Assembly: GCF_014230055.1 (NCBI RefSeq)
Contig: NZ_JACHVA010000126.1
Span: forward strand, 1 to 64,000
Reading direction: 5' to 3'
Length of the DNA: 64,000 nucleotides
DNA from: Puniceicoccus vermicola
GTDB lineage: Bacteria > Verrucomicrobiota > Verrucomicrobiia > Opitutales > Puniceicoccaceae
The position numbers and the translations under genes are program-made. Every line of letters begins with the position of its first letter. Within the stretch, counting starts at the first letter, position 1. The notes beneath the pieces are model-generated. The model searched no databases, had not been told where the DNA came from, and saw nothing but the letters and a program-made list of their open reading frames with translations. Positions 54,068 through 63,942 of the stretch are shown here, piece by piece.

Positions 54068-56962
54068 ATGAAGACAAAAGCATCACAAGATTCCTCACAA
54101 ACTCCGTACCACACGGCTCTTAGCGTCGATCGCTATTTCTCCTCGGAAGACTGTCACCCCTACGACGAAATAAAATGGGATTCCCGCGAAGCGGTCATCA
54201 CCGGAGATCGGGGGGAGGAGATCTTCAAACAAGCGGGAATCGAGGTTCCGGCTGAGTTTTCCGACCTGGCGACGAAGATTCTCGCCTCCAAGTATTTCTA
54301 CGGAGATATCGACATGGGTCGGGATCCTTCGGCAGGAGGACGGGAATCGTCCCTGAAACAGGTTCTGGACCGGGTCTGCGGGACGATCGCTCAATGGGGG
54401 CGCGAGGATGGCTATTTTGCTGACGAGAAGGCTACGCGGGTTTTCCGGGAGGAATTGACGGCTCTCTGCGTCACGCAGAAGGGTGCCTTCAATTCTCCGG
54501 TATGGTTCAACCTCGGTCTCTACCAAGCGTATGGGATCGGAAAGGATTCGGCGAAGGGCAATTTTTACTGGAATCCCGAGTTGGAGGCCGTAGCACGGGC
54601 CGAGAGTCAGTATGAGTATCCGCAGTGTTCGGCCTGCTTTATCCAGAAAGTGGATGATAATCTTGAGTCGATCATGGATCTGGCTCGCGCCGAAGCGATG
54701 CTCTTCAAGTTCGGCAGTGGAAGTGGCACCGACCTCTCCTCCATCCGTTCGAGTCGGGAAAAGCTCTCCGGCGGGGGCCATCCGAGCGGGCCACTCAGTT
54801 TCCTCGCGGTCTACGATTCGGTGGCCGGGGTGGTCAAAAGTGGGGGAAAGACCCGGCGTGCGGCTAAGATGAACGTCCTCAAGGACTGGCATCCGGATGT
54901 TGAGGAGTTCATCGACGCAAAGATGAATGAGGAAAAGAAGGCCTGGGCGTTAATCGAGCAGGGCTACGATCCAAGTTTCAACGGCGAAGCCTACGGATCG
55001 ATTCGTTTCCAGAACGAGAACCTCTCGATCCGCGTCTCGGACGATTTCATGAAGGCCGCCAGTGGGGAATCGGAGCCGACTTGGTGGACGAAGCGGGTTT
55101 CGGACGGATCCAAATGTGAGAAAAAGGACGCCAAAGCCCTTTTCCGAAAGATTGCCGAAGGGACTCACCTCTGCGGCGACCCCGGCCTCCAGTTCGACGA
55201 TAGCATTGACCGTTGGCATACTTGCAAGGGTTCCGGGCGACAGAATTGCACCAACCCGTGCAGCGAGTATCTCTTTCTCGACAATTCCGCCTGCAATCTG
55301 GCGAGCATCAACCTGATGAAGTTCATGAAGGATGGAGAGTTCGACGCTGAGTCCTTCGCACGAGCCTGCCGGATCTTCATCATCGCTCAGGATATCATCG
55401 TCGATCGCTCCTCCTATCCGACGGAAGGTATTGCCTACAACTCCCATTGGTTCCGCACCCTCGGGCTCGGATATGCCAATCTCGGGGGTCTGTTGATGAG
55501 CCTCGGATTGCCTTACGACAGTGAAGAAGGTCGTGCTTACGCGGCGGGCATCACCGCCGTGATGACCGGAGCCGCCTATAAGGTCTCCACGGAAATTGCC
55601 CGGGCAAAGAGTCCCTTTGCCGGATACCACGATGCTCGTCATTACGGAGTCCCAAATCCGCCGATGGCCGATAATGTGGAATCGATGCAGGAGGTGATCG
55701 AGATGCACCGTAGTCATGCGGCGTCAATCTCTCCCCGTTGCCCGAAATCGATCTCCGAATTTGCGGTCGACCTCTGGGATGAGGTTAGCCGGGAAGGGGC
55801 AGAAGTGGGCTATCGAAACGCCCAAGTCACCGTTCTGGCTCCAACCGGAACCATTGGCTTCCTGATGGATTGCGATACGACCGGAATCGAGCCAGCGATC
55901 GGATTGGTGGCCTACAAGCAATTGGCCGGCGGAGGGATGTTGACCTTGCCGATTCAGACGGTCCCCAAGGCGTTGAACAAGCTTGGCTACGACGAACCTG
56001 CAATCGAACGGGTTCGCGATTACATCAAAGAGTATGGAACCGTAGAGCCGATTCAGAAAGAAGGAGAAACCCTCGAGAGTGGCATCCGCTCAGAGCATTT
56101 GCCGGTTTTTGACACGGCTTTTCGTTCGGGGCTTGGGGAAAGGTCGCTCTCTTGGCGTTCGCACATTCGGATGATGTCAGCGGTTCAACCTTTCCTCAGT
56201 GGGGGGATTTCCAAGACGGTGAATATGCCGAACCAGGCAAACATCGACGATATTCGCGACGCTTACATTGATGCTTGGAAAATGGGCATCAAGGGCGTGG
56301 CGATCTATCGTGATGGGTCGAAGAGGAGTGCCCCGATCCAGACTCGGAAAGAGGAGGTGAAGGAAGAAAAGGCGGTCCAGATCGTCACTGAACCGTATCG
56401 TCGCCGTTTGCCGGATACGCGGGAAGCCGTGACTCACAAGTTCAGCATCGGTGGTTCCGAGGGGTATTTGACCGTTGGCAAATTTGAGGATGGCAATCCG
56501 GGAGAAGTCTTCCTGCAAATGTCGAAGGCCGGAAGTACGGTTAATGGCTTGATGGACACGATTGGGATCCTCCTCTCTCTCTGTCTGCAATATGGCGTGC
56601 CGCTGGAGACGCTCGTTCGCAAGTTCTCCCACGTTCGCTTTGAGCCGGAGGGCATGAGCAAGAATCGCGATATTCCCATGGCCAAGAGTGTGATCGATTA
56701 TCTCGGTCGCTGGCTCGGCATGGAGTTCGTTGACGGCTACCGTGCGAAGATGTCTCCAGTCGCTGCCGAGGAGGAGCGACTCGCAAACGATCAAGTGATC
56801 GATTCAGCGCAAGAGGATTCTGAGCCCAGTCGCCAGCAACTGGAGTTGTTGACGGAGAGTGAGGGAAATCTCACCTGTCCTGAGTGCGGAAGCCACCGGG
56901 TGAAGGTGACGGGCACCTGCGCGTGCTGCCTCAATTGTGGCACCTCTTTGGGGTGTTCCTGA
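54068..56962 (+). CDS. nrdJ: Class II (B12-dependent) ribonucleotide reductase
   Basis: 964 residues. The enzyme makes deoxyribonucleotides using adenosylcobalamin and needs no oxygen. Sequence marks include FNSPVWFNLGL, QCSACFIQKVDDNLESIMD, FGSGSGTDLSSIRSS, NPCSEYLFLDNSACNLASIN with the active-site Cys, and VLAPTGTIGFLMDCDTTGIE. The C-terminus has a Cys-rich zinc-binding end (CPECGSHRVKV, then CACCLNCG). NrdR boxes precede it, implying repression by NrdR when dATP/ATP is high; the repressor gene is not in the window. No cobalamin riboswitch was recognised in the 279-base upstream region. No class I genes are adjacent. Confidence 0.95.
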   Translation: MKTKASQDSSQTPYHTALSVDRYFSSEDCHPYDEIKWDSREAVITGDRGEEIFKQAGIEVPAEFSDLATKILASKYFYGDIDMGRDPSAGGRESSLKQVLDRVCGTIAQWGREDGYFADEKATRVFREELTALCVTQKGAFNSPVWFNLGLYQAYGIGKDSAKGNFYWNPELEAVARAESQYEYPQCSACFIQKVDDNLESIMDLARAEAMLFKFGSGSGTDLSSIRSSREKLSGGGHPSGPLSFLAVYDSVAGVVKSGGKTRRAAKMNVLKDWHPDVEEFIDAKMNEEKKAWALIEQGYDPSFNGEAYGSIRFQNENLSIRVSDDFMKAASGESEPTWWTKRVSDGSKCEKKDAKALFRKIAEGTHLCGDPGLQFDDSIDRWHTCKGSGRQNCTNPCSEYLFLDNSACNLASINLMKFMKDGEFDAESFARACRIFIIAQDIIVDRSSYPTEGIAYNSHWFRTLGLGYANLGGLLMSLGLPYDSEEGRAYAAGITAVMTGAAYKVSTEIARAKSPFAGYHDARHYGVPNPPMADNVESMQEVIEMHRSHAASISPRCPKSISEFAVDLWDEVSREGAEVGYRNAQVTVLAPTGTIGFLMDCDTTGIEPAIGLVAYKQLAGGGMLTLPIQTVPKALNKLGYDEPAIERVRDYIKEYGTVEPIQKEGETLESGIRSEHLPVFDTAFRSGLGERSLSWRSHIRMMSAVQPFLSGGISKTVNMPNQANIDDIRDAYIDAWKMGIKGVAIYRDGSKRSAPIQTRKEEVKEEKAVQIVTEPYRRRLPDTREAVTHKFSIGGSEGYLTVGKFEDGNPGEVFLQMSKAGSTVNGLMDTIGILLSLCLQYGVPLETLVRKFSHVRFEPEGMSKNRDIPMAKSVIDYLGRWLGMEFVDGYRAKMSPVAAEEERLANDQVIDSAQEDSEPSRQQLELLTESEGNLTCPECGSHRVKVTGTCACCLNCGTSLGCS

Positions 56963-57476
56963 GCGGATCGTTGTCAGGAGATCTGTAGAAATGGCTATCG
57001 CCATTCCTCTCCGAGTGTGATCTGGAGCGGAAGCGCGATAGCGATTTCGAGGGATTACTGAGGAGTTCGTGCTTTGGCAGGAGACTGTAGAAATGGCTAT
57101 CGCCATTCCTCTCCGAGTGTGATTTGGAGCGGAAGTGCGATAGTGATTTCGAGGGATTTCTGGGGAGTTCGCGCTTCGGTTGGGGACTGTAGAAATGGCT
57201 GTCGCCATTCCTCTCCGGGTGGGAATTGGAGCGGAATCGCGATAGCTATTTCGATGGATTTCTGGGAAGTTTGCGCTTTGGTCAGGAGATCTGTAGAAAT
57301 GGCTATCGCCATTCCTCTCCGAGTGTTAATCGGAGCGGAAGCGCGATAGCGATTTCGGGAGATTTCTGAGGAGTTCGCGCTTTGGCAGGGGACTATAGAA
57401 ATGGCTATCGCCAATCCTCTTCGCGACATGATCTGGAGCGGTTGACTGGATCGTATTCTGCGGTGATTCTTGCGGG
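56963..57476. other. Intergenic region filled by a tandem repeat array
   Basis: Nearly all of this stretch is the tandem array described separately (56984-57440). Frames crossing it on both strands mirror the repeat and are not genes. Confidence 0.7.
56984..57440. repeat. Tandem array: four full and one partial 102-bp hairpin units
   Basis: Units start at about 56984, 57086, 57188, 57292 and 57394, giving a period of 102-104 bases; the fifth is truncated. Each has a left arm (GAAATGGCTATCGCCATTCC TCTCC) and a right arm (GGAGCGG then GCGATAGCGATTTC) that can pair imperfectly. The same arm sequences occur in the 139-bp repeats at 929 and 5415. The array lies between nrdJ and a flavoprotein gene. 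Confidence 0.88.
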
Positions 57477-59051
57477 GTGAGTGAAACCTATGACGCGATT
57501 ATCGTTGGAGGCGGGCATAATGGCCTGATTACGGCGGGTTATCTGGTGAAGGCCGGATGGAATGTGGCGGTTTTTGAGCGTCGTCCGATTATCGGAGGAG
57601 CGGTTTGCACGGAGGAGGACCGGATCCCCGGCTACAAGATCGACGTCGGTAGTTCGGCCCACATTATGATTCACCAAACGCCCGTCTTGGGCGATTTGGG
57701 GTTGGAGCGGTTTGGGCTGGAGTATTTGGAGATGGATCCATGGGGATACGCTCCGTCGCCGAATGGCGGGCCGGCGATTCGTTTCTACAAGGATCTCGAA
57801 AAAACTTGTGAGAGCATCGCTGCGGTCAGCCCGTCGGATGCGGAGGCTTATCGAAAGTTTGCCGATGCCTGGAAGGGGATCAATGAGGGGGCCTTGCGGG
57901 CTTTTCTGGGAGAGCCAAGCCCATGGAAGCTGTTCAAAGCTTTCTTCGGTCGCTCGATCAAGGGATGTGGACGTATCGAAATGTTGCGGAAGATATTTGG
58001 TCCATACGGTCAGCTGGTGGAGGAGACTTTCGAGAATGAACAGTTGAAGACGGCGATCCTCTGGCTGGCCGCGCAGTCGGGACCTCCCCCGGGGGAAATC
58101 GCCAGTGGTAATTTCGCCGGTTGGCACGCGATGTATCACCAGAGCGGGATGAAGCGAGCGAAAGGCGGAAGTGGTGCGCTGACGCAGGCCCTGAAGAAGA
58201 TGATTCTCGCGGGCGGCGGCACGGTCCGCGAGGACGCGCCGGTGCGCCGGATTCTGACGGATGCGAGCGGCAAAAAGACCACGGGGGTGGAATTGGAGTC
58301 GGGAGAGCAGTTCGAGGCGAAGACGGTTGTCGCTGCCTGTCACATCAAGACGACGGTGGAGACTCTCCTCGCCGACGCGCCTCTACCCGAAAGGATTCGC
58401 AAAGGCGTGGCGAAGCTGCGGATTGGCAATGGATTCGGCATGATTGTGCGATGTGCGATGAGCGGATTGCCGGAATATGCCGGAGAACCACTGAACGGGG
58501 GAGCCGGGGATTGTCACCACGGGCTCCAGTTGCTTTGCGGTTCACGGGAGGAGATCGACGATGCCTATGGGGACTTCATGCGGGGGAGACCTCCTGAAAA
58601 TCCAGTGCCACTGGCGATGACTTTTTCAGCACTCGATCCGACTCTCGCCCCGGAGGGAAAGCACGTCCTCTTCGTTTGGGGGCAGTATCATCCCTATGAA
58701 CTGCGCAATGGGGAGAACTGGGACGACATCGCGGAGCGCGAGGCGGACAAGCTACTTGCGGCAGTGGACCGCTACGCTCCAGGCACCTCGGAGAAAGTGA
58801 TTGATCGATACATCCAGACTCCTTTGGAGATCGAGAGACTCCACGGTCACCATCGGGGAAATGTCATGCACTTGGAGATGAGTTTGGACCAAATGTTTTT
58901 CTTCCGCCCACTCCCTGAGCTCTCGCGGTATCGTGTCCCGTCAGTAGACGGTCTTTATCTGACGGGTGCCAGCACCCACCCCGGAGGGGGAGTTTGGGGC
59001 GCTTCAGGACACAATACGGCGAAGGTAATGTTGAACCGCAAAGGACGCTAA
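57477..59051 (+). CDS. Phytoene-desaturase-like FAD oxidoreductase (second copy)
   Basis: 524 residues from GTG 57477. The dinucleotide motif is IIVGGGHNGLITAGYLVKAG near the N-terminus, with FERRPIIGGAV following; the C-terminal FAD segment is GLYLTGASTHPGGGVWGASG. This C-terminus resembles CrtO/PYROXD2-type oxidoreductases more than the protein at 47241 does. Carotenoid substrate is not shown. The gene starts 36 bases after the tandem repeat array. Confidence 0.82.
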   Translation: MSETYDAIIVGGGHNGLITAGYLVKAGWNVAVFERRPIIGGAVCTEEDRIPGYKIDVGSSAHIMIHQTPVLGDLGLERFGLEYLEMDPWGYAPSPNGGPAIRFYKDLEKTCESIAAVSPSDAEAYRKFADAWKGINEGALRAFLGEPSPWKLFKAFFGRSIKGCGRIEMLRKIFGPYGQLVEETFENEQLKTAILWLAAQSGPPPGEIASGNFAGWHAMYHQSGMKRAKGGSGALTQALKKMILAGGGTVREDAPVRRILTDASGKKTTGVELESGEQFEAKTVVAACHIKTTVETLLADAPLPERIRKGVAKLRIGNGFGMIVRCAMSGLPEYAGEPLNGGAGDCHHGLQLLCGSREEIDDAYGDFMRGRPPENPVPLAMTFSALDPTLAPEGKHVLFVWGQYHPYELRNGENWDDIAEREADKLLAAVDRYAPGTSEKVIDRYIQTPLEIERLHGHHRGNVMHLEMSLDQMFFFRPLPELSRYRVPSVDGLYLTGASTHPGGGVWGASGHNTAKVMLNRKGR

Positions 59052-59116
59052 TCGGGTCGGCGGAGGGTGGAGCAGCAGTTGCATTTTGGCCACGGGTCGG
59101 CTTTGATTTTTGAGCG

Positions 59117-60172
59117 ATGCGCGTCCTGTTTTTGAGCCTGATGAGCTGTCTTACCCTTTGGGGTAGTGATGCAGTTGCCGCAAAAAGCCATCCTCTGCGG
59201 GCTTCGGACGTCGATGGCATTGAGAGAATTAACTATAAGGGTTGGGAGGATGCGTATCGTCTCTCCAACGGCACGGTCGAGTTAGTCTTTGTTCCCTCGA
59301 TCGGTCGCATTATGCGGTACGGCTATATCGACGGAGAGAATTGTCTCTGGGAGAATCAGGAGCTTTGGGGACAGCCTCCGGCCGGAGTCGGGGAGGACTG
59401 GAGGAACTTCGGCGGCGACAAGATTTGGCCTTGGCCGATGAGCCGTTGGTTTGACGGCATAACGTTTCTTCCTCCGCGGTCTTGGGACGCAGAGGGATAC
59501 ACTGTGGAAGTGTTGGGTGATCGGAGGCTCTTGGTCAGATCTCTCGGGAACTATGAGGGGAAGTTTCGAGTGGTACGAGAAATCGCTTTAGCCGCGGAAG
59601 GATCTCAGGCTTTGGTGAGGTCGCTCTTGGTCGGTCCCGAGGAATCTGTGACGGAACCGATTGCGCTTTGGTCGGTCTCGCAGGTCCCCGTGCCGGAGTT
59701 TCTGATCGTTGAAGCGGGAATGGAGAGCGGTCAGTTCAAGCAAATGGAGGTGGATCCCTGGAAGCCGAGCGAGGCTTTTGGGGACGACAGAATTTTCGTT
59801 TTTGAATCACCGACCTCGGAGACCCGCGTAAAGGTCGGTCTGAATGGAGACGCGGCTTCAGCGGTCCTCGGAAACACCTTATTTTTTCAAAAACAGGTGG
59901 AACCTGAACTTGGGGAAGATGACTGGGAACCCTTTGAACGGCTACAGGTTTTCTGGGAAGGGACCCCTCCACTGTTCTACAGCGAAATTGAGTTTACCTC
60001 ACCCCGGGTGAGACAGGTGGGGCAGGTCGCTATGACCACGGTTTGGAATTTGCGATCATTTGACGGGGACGTTCCGGATCGAGCCGAGATGATCGCCGAG
60101 TTCGAGAAATTGGACGGAGAGATCAACTCATCGACGGTTGCTGTCGATGAAGCTTTCGGCTCGAGAGAATGA
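59117..60172 (+). CDS. Exported DUF4380-type protein
   Basis: 351 residues with a signal peptide (MRVLFLSLMSCLTLWGSDAV). The aldose-mutarotase-like pattern (YRLSNGTVELVFVPSIGRIM, then FGGDKIWPWPMSRW) is that of DUF4380 proteins, whose function is unknown. Its 3' end overlaps the convergent flippase gene by 50 bases. Confidence 0.75.
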   Translation: MRVLFLSLMSCLTLWGSDAVAAKSHPLRASDVDGIERINYKGWEDAYRLSNGTVELVFVPSIGRIMRYGYIDGENCLWENQELWGQPPAGVGEDWRNFGGDKIWPWPMSRWFDGITFLPPRSWDAEGYTVEVLGDRRLLVRSLGNYEGKFRVVREIALAAEGSQALVRSLLVGPEESVTEPIALWSVSQVPVPEFLIVEAGMESGQFKQMEVDPWKPSEAFGDDRIFVFESPTSETRVKVGLNGDAASAVLGNTLFFQKQVEPELGEDDWEPFERLQVFWEGTPPLFYSEIEFTSPRVRQVGQVAMTTVWNLRSFDGDVPDRAEMIAEFEKLDGEINSSTVAVDEAFGSRE

Positions 60173-61379
60173 TGTAGAGCGATTCGACGATGAGCAGGGC
60201 ACAGAGCGCGCCCATCGCCCCGAAATAGTAACAGGCCGGAACCAGGAGGGCTAGGGAGACGATTCCGCAAACGATACGCAGCCGGGCCGTAAACTGGGCC
60301 CCGTCCTCGTCGCGGACCTGAATGGCTAAAGCTTGGATGCTGCTGGTGGTATCGAGGATCGCGTAGAGGATTGCCGGAATCAGGAGAATGGCGGCCGACC
60401 GGAATTCCTCTCCGAAGAGGAGGACGAAGGTGAAGCCACCGGCAAGGAGAGTGTAGAGGATACCCGCTACGCCGATGCCGCTGATGAGTGCGTAGCTCAG
60501 GCGCAGGTTTCTATAAAAGCGATCGCTCTCTCCTCGTTTCAGTTGAACGGCCAGTCGCGGTCTAAGAATGTTGCTGAAAGCCACGGAGAGAAGTCTCATG
60601 GGCCCGATCAGTGTCCACGCGGCCCCGAATTGGGCGACGGTGAGAGTGGTGCTGAAGGTGGCCAGGCTGATCGGCTGCAGACGGGAGCATACAGAGTTGG
60701 CGATGGAACCCTTCAGCATAGCGCCGCCTTGTTTTCGAGCCCGCTGGTCCAACAGCTCGACCTCCTGATCTTGGGGACAGTCCTTGGGATTAGGCTGGGA
60801 GAGCACCCGCGCCATCCAGAAACTACCGAGAAGGCTCGCGATGAAGAAACTCCACCAGTAGGCGGCATGAGCTTGGTCGCCGATTTGCCAACCGATCAGG
60901 ATTGCGGCGGCGACGAAGACGATGATTGTGACATCCACGGCGAGCGCCTGAAGCATTTGGAAACGTGCCATCAGGAGGCTGCGCCGGAAGTTTAGCTCAA
61001 GACTGGCGAGGCAGGCCCCGATAAACCCGAGATAAATGGAGAACGGAACCTCCTCGCGAAGTACGACCGGGATTGCGACCACCGCAACCACGGTTCCCCA
61101 GAGGTAATATCGGCGGAGCCTTGCGTGAGACTTTGCGAAGAAGACTTGGCTGGTCGCCCGGTTTGTGCCCGCTCCCAGGTGAATGAGAGGAGTGATGATA
61201 GAAGCCCCCGGAAGCGTCTGAAAAATGACGAGAGCGGAAGTTAGAATGATGTAGTGGGCAAAACTCTCCGCGCCCGCCGTCTTCGCGATGACGATCCCGA
61301 TCCCCAATCGAAAGAGGGAGAGGAGGGCGCTGTCTGCAAGTGCGAAGAACTTGTCCTTATTGGCGAGAAAGGCTTTCAC
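60123..61379 (-). CDS. Polysaccharide flippase-like membrane protein (Wzx type)
   Basis: 418 residues from GTG 61379, which overlaps the TGA of the upstream gene (GTGA). About twelve hydrophobic segments cover the whole length (for example LLSLFRLGIGIVIAKTAGAE, IVFVAAAILIGWQIG, FTFVLLFGEEFRSAAILLIP), the pattern of Wzx/MurJ-type exporters. It likely moves lipid-linked glycan across the inner membrane. The substrate is unknown. Confidence 0.8.
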   Translation of the reverse strand: MKAFLANKDKFFALADSALLSLFRLGIGIVIAKTAGAESFAHYIILTSALVIFQTLPGASIITPLIHLGAGTNRATSQVFFAKSHARLRRYYLWGTVVAVVAIPVVLREEVPFSIYLGFIGACLASLELNFRRSLLMARFQMLQALAVDVTIIVFVAAAILIGWQIGDQAHAAYWWSFFIASLLGSFWMARVLSQPNPKDCPQDQEVELLDQRARKQGGAMLKGSIANSVCSRLQPISLATFSTTLTVAQFGAAWTLIGPMRLLSVAFSNILRPRLAVQLKRGESDRFYRNLRLSYALISGIGVAGILYTLLAGGFTFVLLFGEEFRSAAILLIPAILYAILDTTSSIQALAIQVRDEDGAQFTARLRIVCGIVSLALLVPACYYFGAMGALCALLIVESLYIILSSRKLHRQQPSMS

Positions 61380-62605
61380 TGCGAGGCCCTTTGGCTCTGG
61401 GGGTGCTCTTTCAGGGTTTTCTCGAAGCAAGAGAGGAGCTGCTCAGCATGGGCTTCGGGAGTGAAGTTCGCTTCGTAATGCTGCCGGGCTGCCAGACCCA
61501 TTTGTTCCCTCATTTCACTGTCGCTCAGGAGGAGCGTCAGTTTTTCGGAGAGGATCGGCGCGGATCCAACGGGGAAGTGAAATCCCTGCACCCCATCTTT
61601 GATGATCTCGGCGGGGGCACCGCAGTTGGAGGCGATGACCGGGCAACCTGCGGAAAAGGCTTCGATCATCCCGAGGCCGAAAGGCTCTGCCCAGCGACTG
61701 GGGAAAATCAGAGCTTTCGTACTGTGGAGGAACTCGGTGACCCGCTCTCGGGGTTGTTGGCCGCAGAAGTGAATGCCTGGGATGTTTTCGGCAAGGGTTC
61801 TCAAACGCTCTTCATCGGGTCCTTGTCCGACAATTCGAAGAGTCGGAGGTGACTCGGGCGGGAAAAGTTTTGTGAGTATGCGCCACGCTTCGATGGCTAC
61901 GTCCGTCCCTTTTTCCGGGGTGAGCCGACCGACAAACAAGGCGTCGCTCACCGAGTCCTGATGGGAAATCTGCGATTCCCGGACCGGTCTCTCGCAACCG
62001 TTCGGGATGATCGTGATCTTCTCATCGGGAAGACCCATCTTCCGGTGTTGATTGGCGACCTCCTGACTCGGGCATATGTACCGATCGACAGTTTGGGTGT
62101 AGGTTCCGTTCGACCAAGCCCTATTGACGGTCCGCATCCATGAGAGACTCCCGATCCGGCTGTTGCGGTAGCATTTGTGCCGGACGGACGGAAGAGTGTG
62201 CCCGGGCGTGCAGTCGTGGCAGGATTTTTCTTCCCGTCGAAACGTTCCGCTGGCGCAGCCGATCCGGTAGTTGTGAAGGGTTTGCACGACCGGAATTCCG
62301 CAGTCGTGGTGGGCGTCGTAGATGGCAGGGCTGAGAATGGGGAACCAGTTGTGAACGTGGCCGATGTCCGCCTTGTTTTCCTTGAGGAATTGAGAAACTT
62401 CTCGGTGAATTTCTCGATTGTAGGGAGTCCTCCATGCGTAACCGATTTTCTGAAAGGCACTTGCCTCGCCAAAAACCTCTGAGTTGCGAACCACAAATGG
62501 GAGGACCGTATGGCCCATCGATTCGAGAGTTTTGCACTCCAGCTCGAAGACGACGTCTTCTCCTCCCGGCAGAGCGTAGTAGTTATGAAATACAGCAACG
62601 CGCAC
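61376..62605 (-). CDS. Glycosyltransferase family 4
   Basis: 409 residues. The N-terminus (MRVAVFHNYYALPGGEDVVF) and acceptor region (HVHNWFPILSPAIYDAHHDC) lead to the GT4 donor domain (ALFVGRLTPEKGTDVAIEAW, FPSRWAEPFGLGMIEAFSAG). A cluster of four Cys (CASGTFRREEKSCHDC, then CYRNS) lies around residue 118-145. Overlaps the flippase by four bases and follows the O-antigen ligase by five. Confidence 0.92.
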   Translation of the reverse strand: MRVAVFHNYYALPGGEDVVFELECKTLESMGHTVLPFVVRNSEVFGEASAFQKIGYAWRTPYNREIHREVSQFLKENKADIGHVHNWFPILSPAIYDAHHDCGIPVVQTLHNYRIGCASGTFRREEKSCHDCTPGHTLPSVRHKCYRNSRIGSLSWMRTVNRAWSNGTYTQTVDRYICPSQEVANQHRKMGLPDEKITIIPNGCERPVRESQISHQDSVSDALFVGRLTPEKGTDVAIEAWRILTKLFPPESPPTLRIVGQGPDEERLRTLAENIPGIHFCGQQPRERVTEFLHSTKALIFPSRWAEPFGLGMIEAFSAGCPVIASNCGAPAEIIKDGVQGFHFPVGSAPILSEKLTLLLSDSEMREQMGLAARQHYEANFTPEAHAEQLLSCFEKTLKEHPQSQRASQ

Positions 62606-62610
62606 GATTC

Positions 62611-63942
62611 TTAATTTCCTTGGCTGAATTCGTAGTTGAGGTGATTGCGGTCAGGATTCGTGAAGATCAAAGTGATCCAGCAAATGGCAAAGAAGGGGAA
62701 GGCATCGAACCGCAGAAAGAAACTCTGGCTCATGGCGTAGATGCTCATATAGCTGATGACGACCGCAAGCATGGCGGCAGAACAATTTCGCTGACGGCTT
62801 CCGGGGCTGCCGGAAACGAAGGTCCAGCTCAGGAAAATCCGGAGAGGGAAAACGATGAGAACCGCGATGAGCCCGATGATTCCCAAGTCGACCAGAATGT
62901 CCAAATAGGTGTTGTGACTCTGCCTTGGATTCCAGGTCTGGACGAGTTCTCTTCCTTTTCCCTCTGTCCAGAAAGCTCCGTATCCATTGCCGAGAAGGAT
63001 ATCTTTCTTGGCCTCGATCCAAACGGCGTTCCAGAGTTCGTCTCTTCCGGAAAGAGACTCGTCACGACCGGTTGCGTCGAAGAAGGCGGACTTGAGGGTG
63101 TCGACCCCGATCAACGAAACGAGGACGATGCCGGTGAGGATGCAGATCTGGAGAAAGCCGCGCCGATAGTTCGAAGCGGAAAAGAACAAGTAAGCACCGC
63201 AGCCGATGAGGGTGGCAGTCCAAGTCGTGACCGAAAAGGTGAGAAAAAGGCCAAGGGCGAGGATCCCACGGGAGCCGAGGATCAACCAACGCTCCATTGT
63301 CGATTGAGGAGGCATGCCGAACGAGAGCAAGAGTCCGATGGAGAGAAAGGGAGCCAGGGTGTTGGGGTGGTTGGAGATGCCGGCGAGACCCGGACGAGCC
63401 GGATTGACGGTGATATTGGCGGGGAGGGCTACGTAGAAAGCCAGAGAAAGTAGGGCGGCGGCAGTGCAAAAGTAGACGAGGATCCGCATCATTTGGCGCG
63501 CTGGGTGATCCGTAGAGTGGACCATGACAAGCAAAGTAATGATCCCAAAGGCATAGATGATTCCACGCTTGATCGTCAAAGTGGCTTCAGCGGACCAGAG
63601 GACCGAGCCGAGGATCAGTCCCAAGATTCCCAGGACCGGCAAATGCATGATGACAACCGGACCCAGGCTTCGACTGAAGAATAGGCGGGTGACGGCGAGC
63701 ATTCCGGTTCCAGCAAAAAGGAGTTGCCGGATAGCCGACCCACTATTGCTGTCGGAGAGGGTAATGGGCTGTGTTGGCGGTCGGAAGTTGGAAGCCAGAT
63801 AGAGTAACCAGAGAAGAACTGCCCCAGTAAGGAGCAACCCTACCCAGGATCCTCTCAATGGGGCTATCTGGTCGAGCAGGGCATCCCGGTGGTCGCGGGA
63901 AGCGACGGCTTCTCCTGTGACGTTCGGGCTTAGCTCGCTCAT
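62611..63942 (-). CDS. O-antigen ligase-like membrane protein (WaaL/Wzy_C)
   Basis: 443 residues with about eleven hydrophobic segments. The diagnostic periplasmic loop and motif are LSGRDELWNAVWIEAKKDIL and GNGYGAFW, followed by SHNTYLDILVDLGIIGLIAV, the Wzy_C signature with its conserved His. Such proteins join or polymerise glycan on a lipid carrier at the periplasmic face. It starts in an ATGA overlap with a gene that continues outside the window. Confidence 0.9.
   Translation of the reverse strand: MSELSPNVTGEAVASRDHRDALLDQIAPLRGSWVGLLLTGAVLLWLLYLASNFRPPTQPITLSDSNSGSAIRQLLFAGTGMLAVTRLFFSRSLGPVVIMHLPVLGILGLILGSVLWSAEATLTIKRGIIYAFGIITLLVMVHSTDHPARQMMRILVYFCTAAALLSLAFYVALPANITVNPARPGLAGISNHPNTLAPFLSIGLLLSFGMPPQSTMERWLILGSRGILALGLFLTFSVTTWTATLIGCGAYLFFSASNYRRGFLQICILTGIVLVSLIGVDTLKSAFFDATGRDESLSGRDELWNAVWIEAKKDILLGNGYGAFWTEGKGRELVQTWNPRQSHNTYLDILVDLGIIGLIAVLIVFPLRIFLSWTFVSGSPGSRQRNCSAAMLAVVISYMSIYAMSQSFFLRFDAFPFFAICWITLIFTNPDRNHLNYEFSQGN

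Noticed and set aside
56804-57429. Repetitive open frames on both strands over the tandem array
   Set aside because: They simply translate the 102-bp repeat, have no start signals and no recognised family.
56984-57440. Possible CRISPR array
   Set aside because: The whole 102-bp unit is repeated, with no unique spacers and no cas genes nearby.
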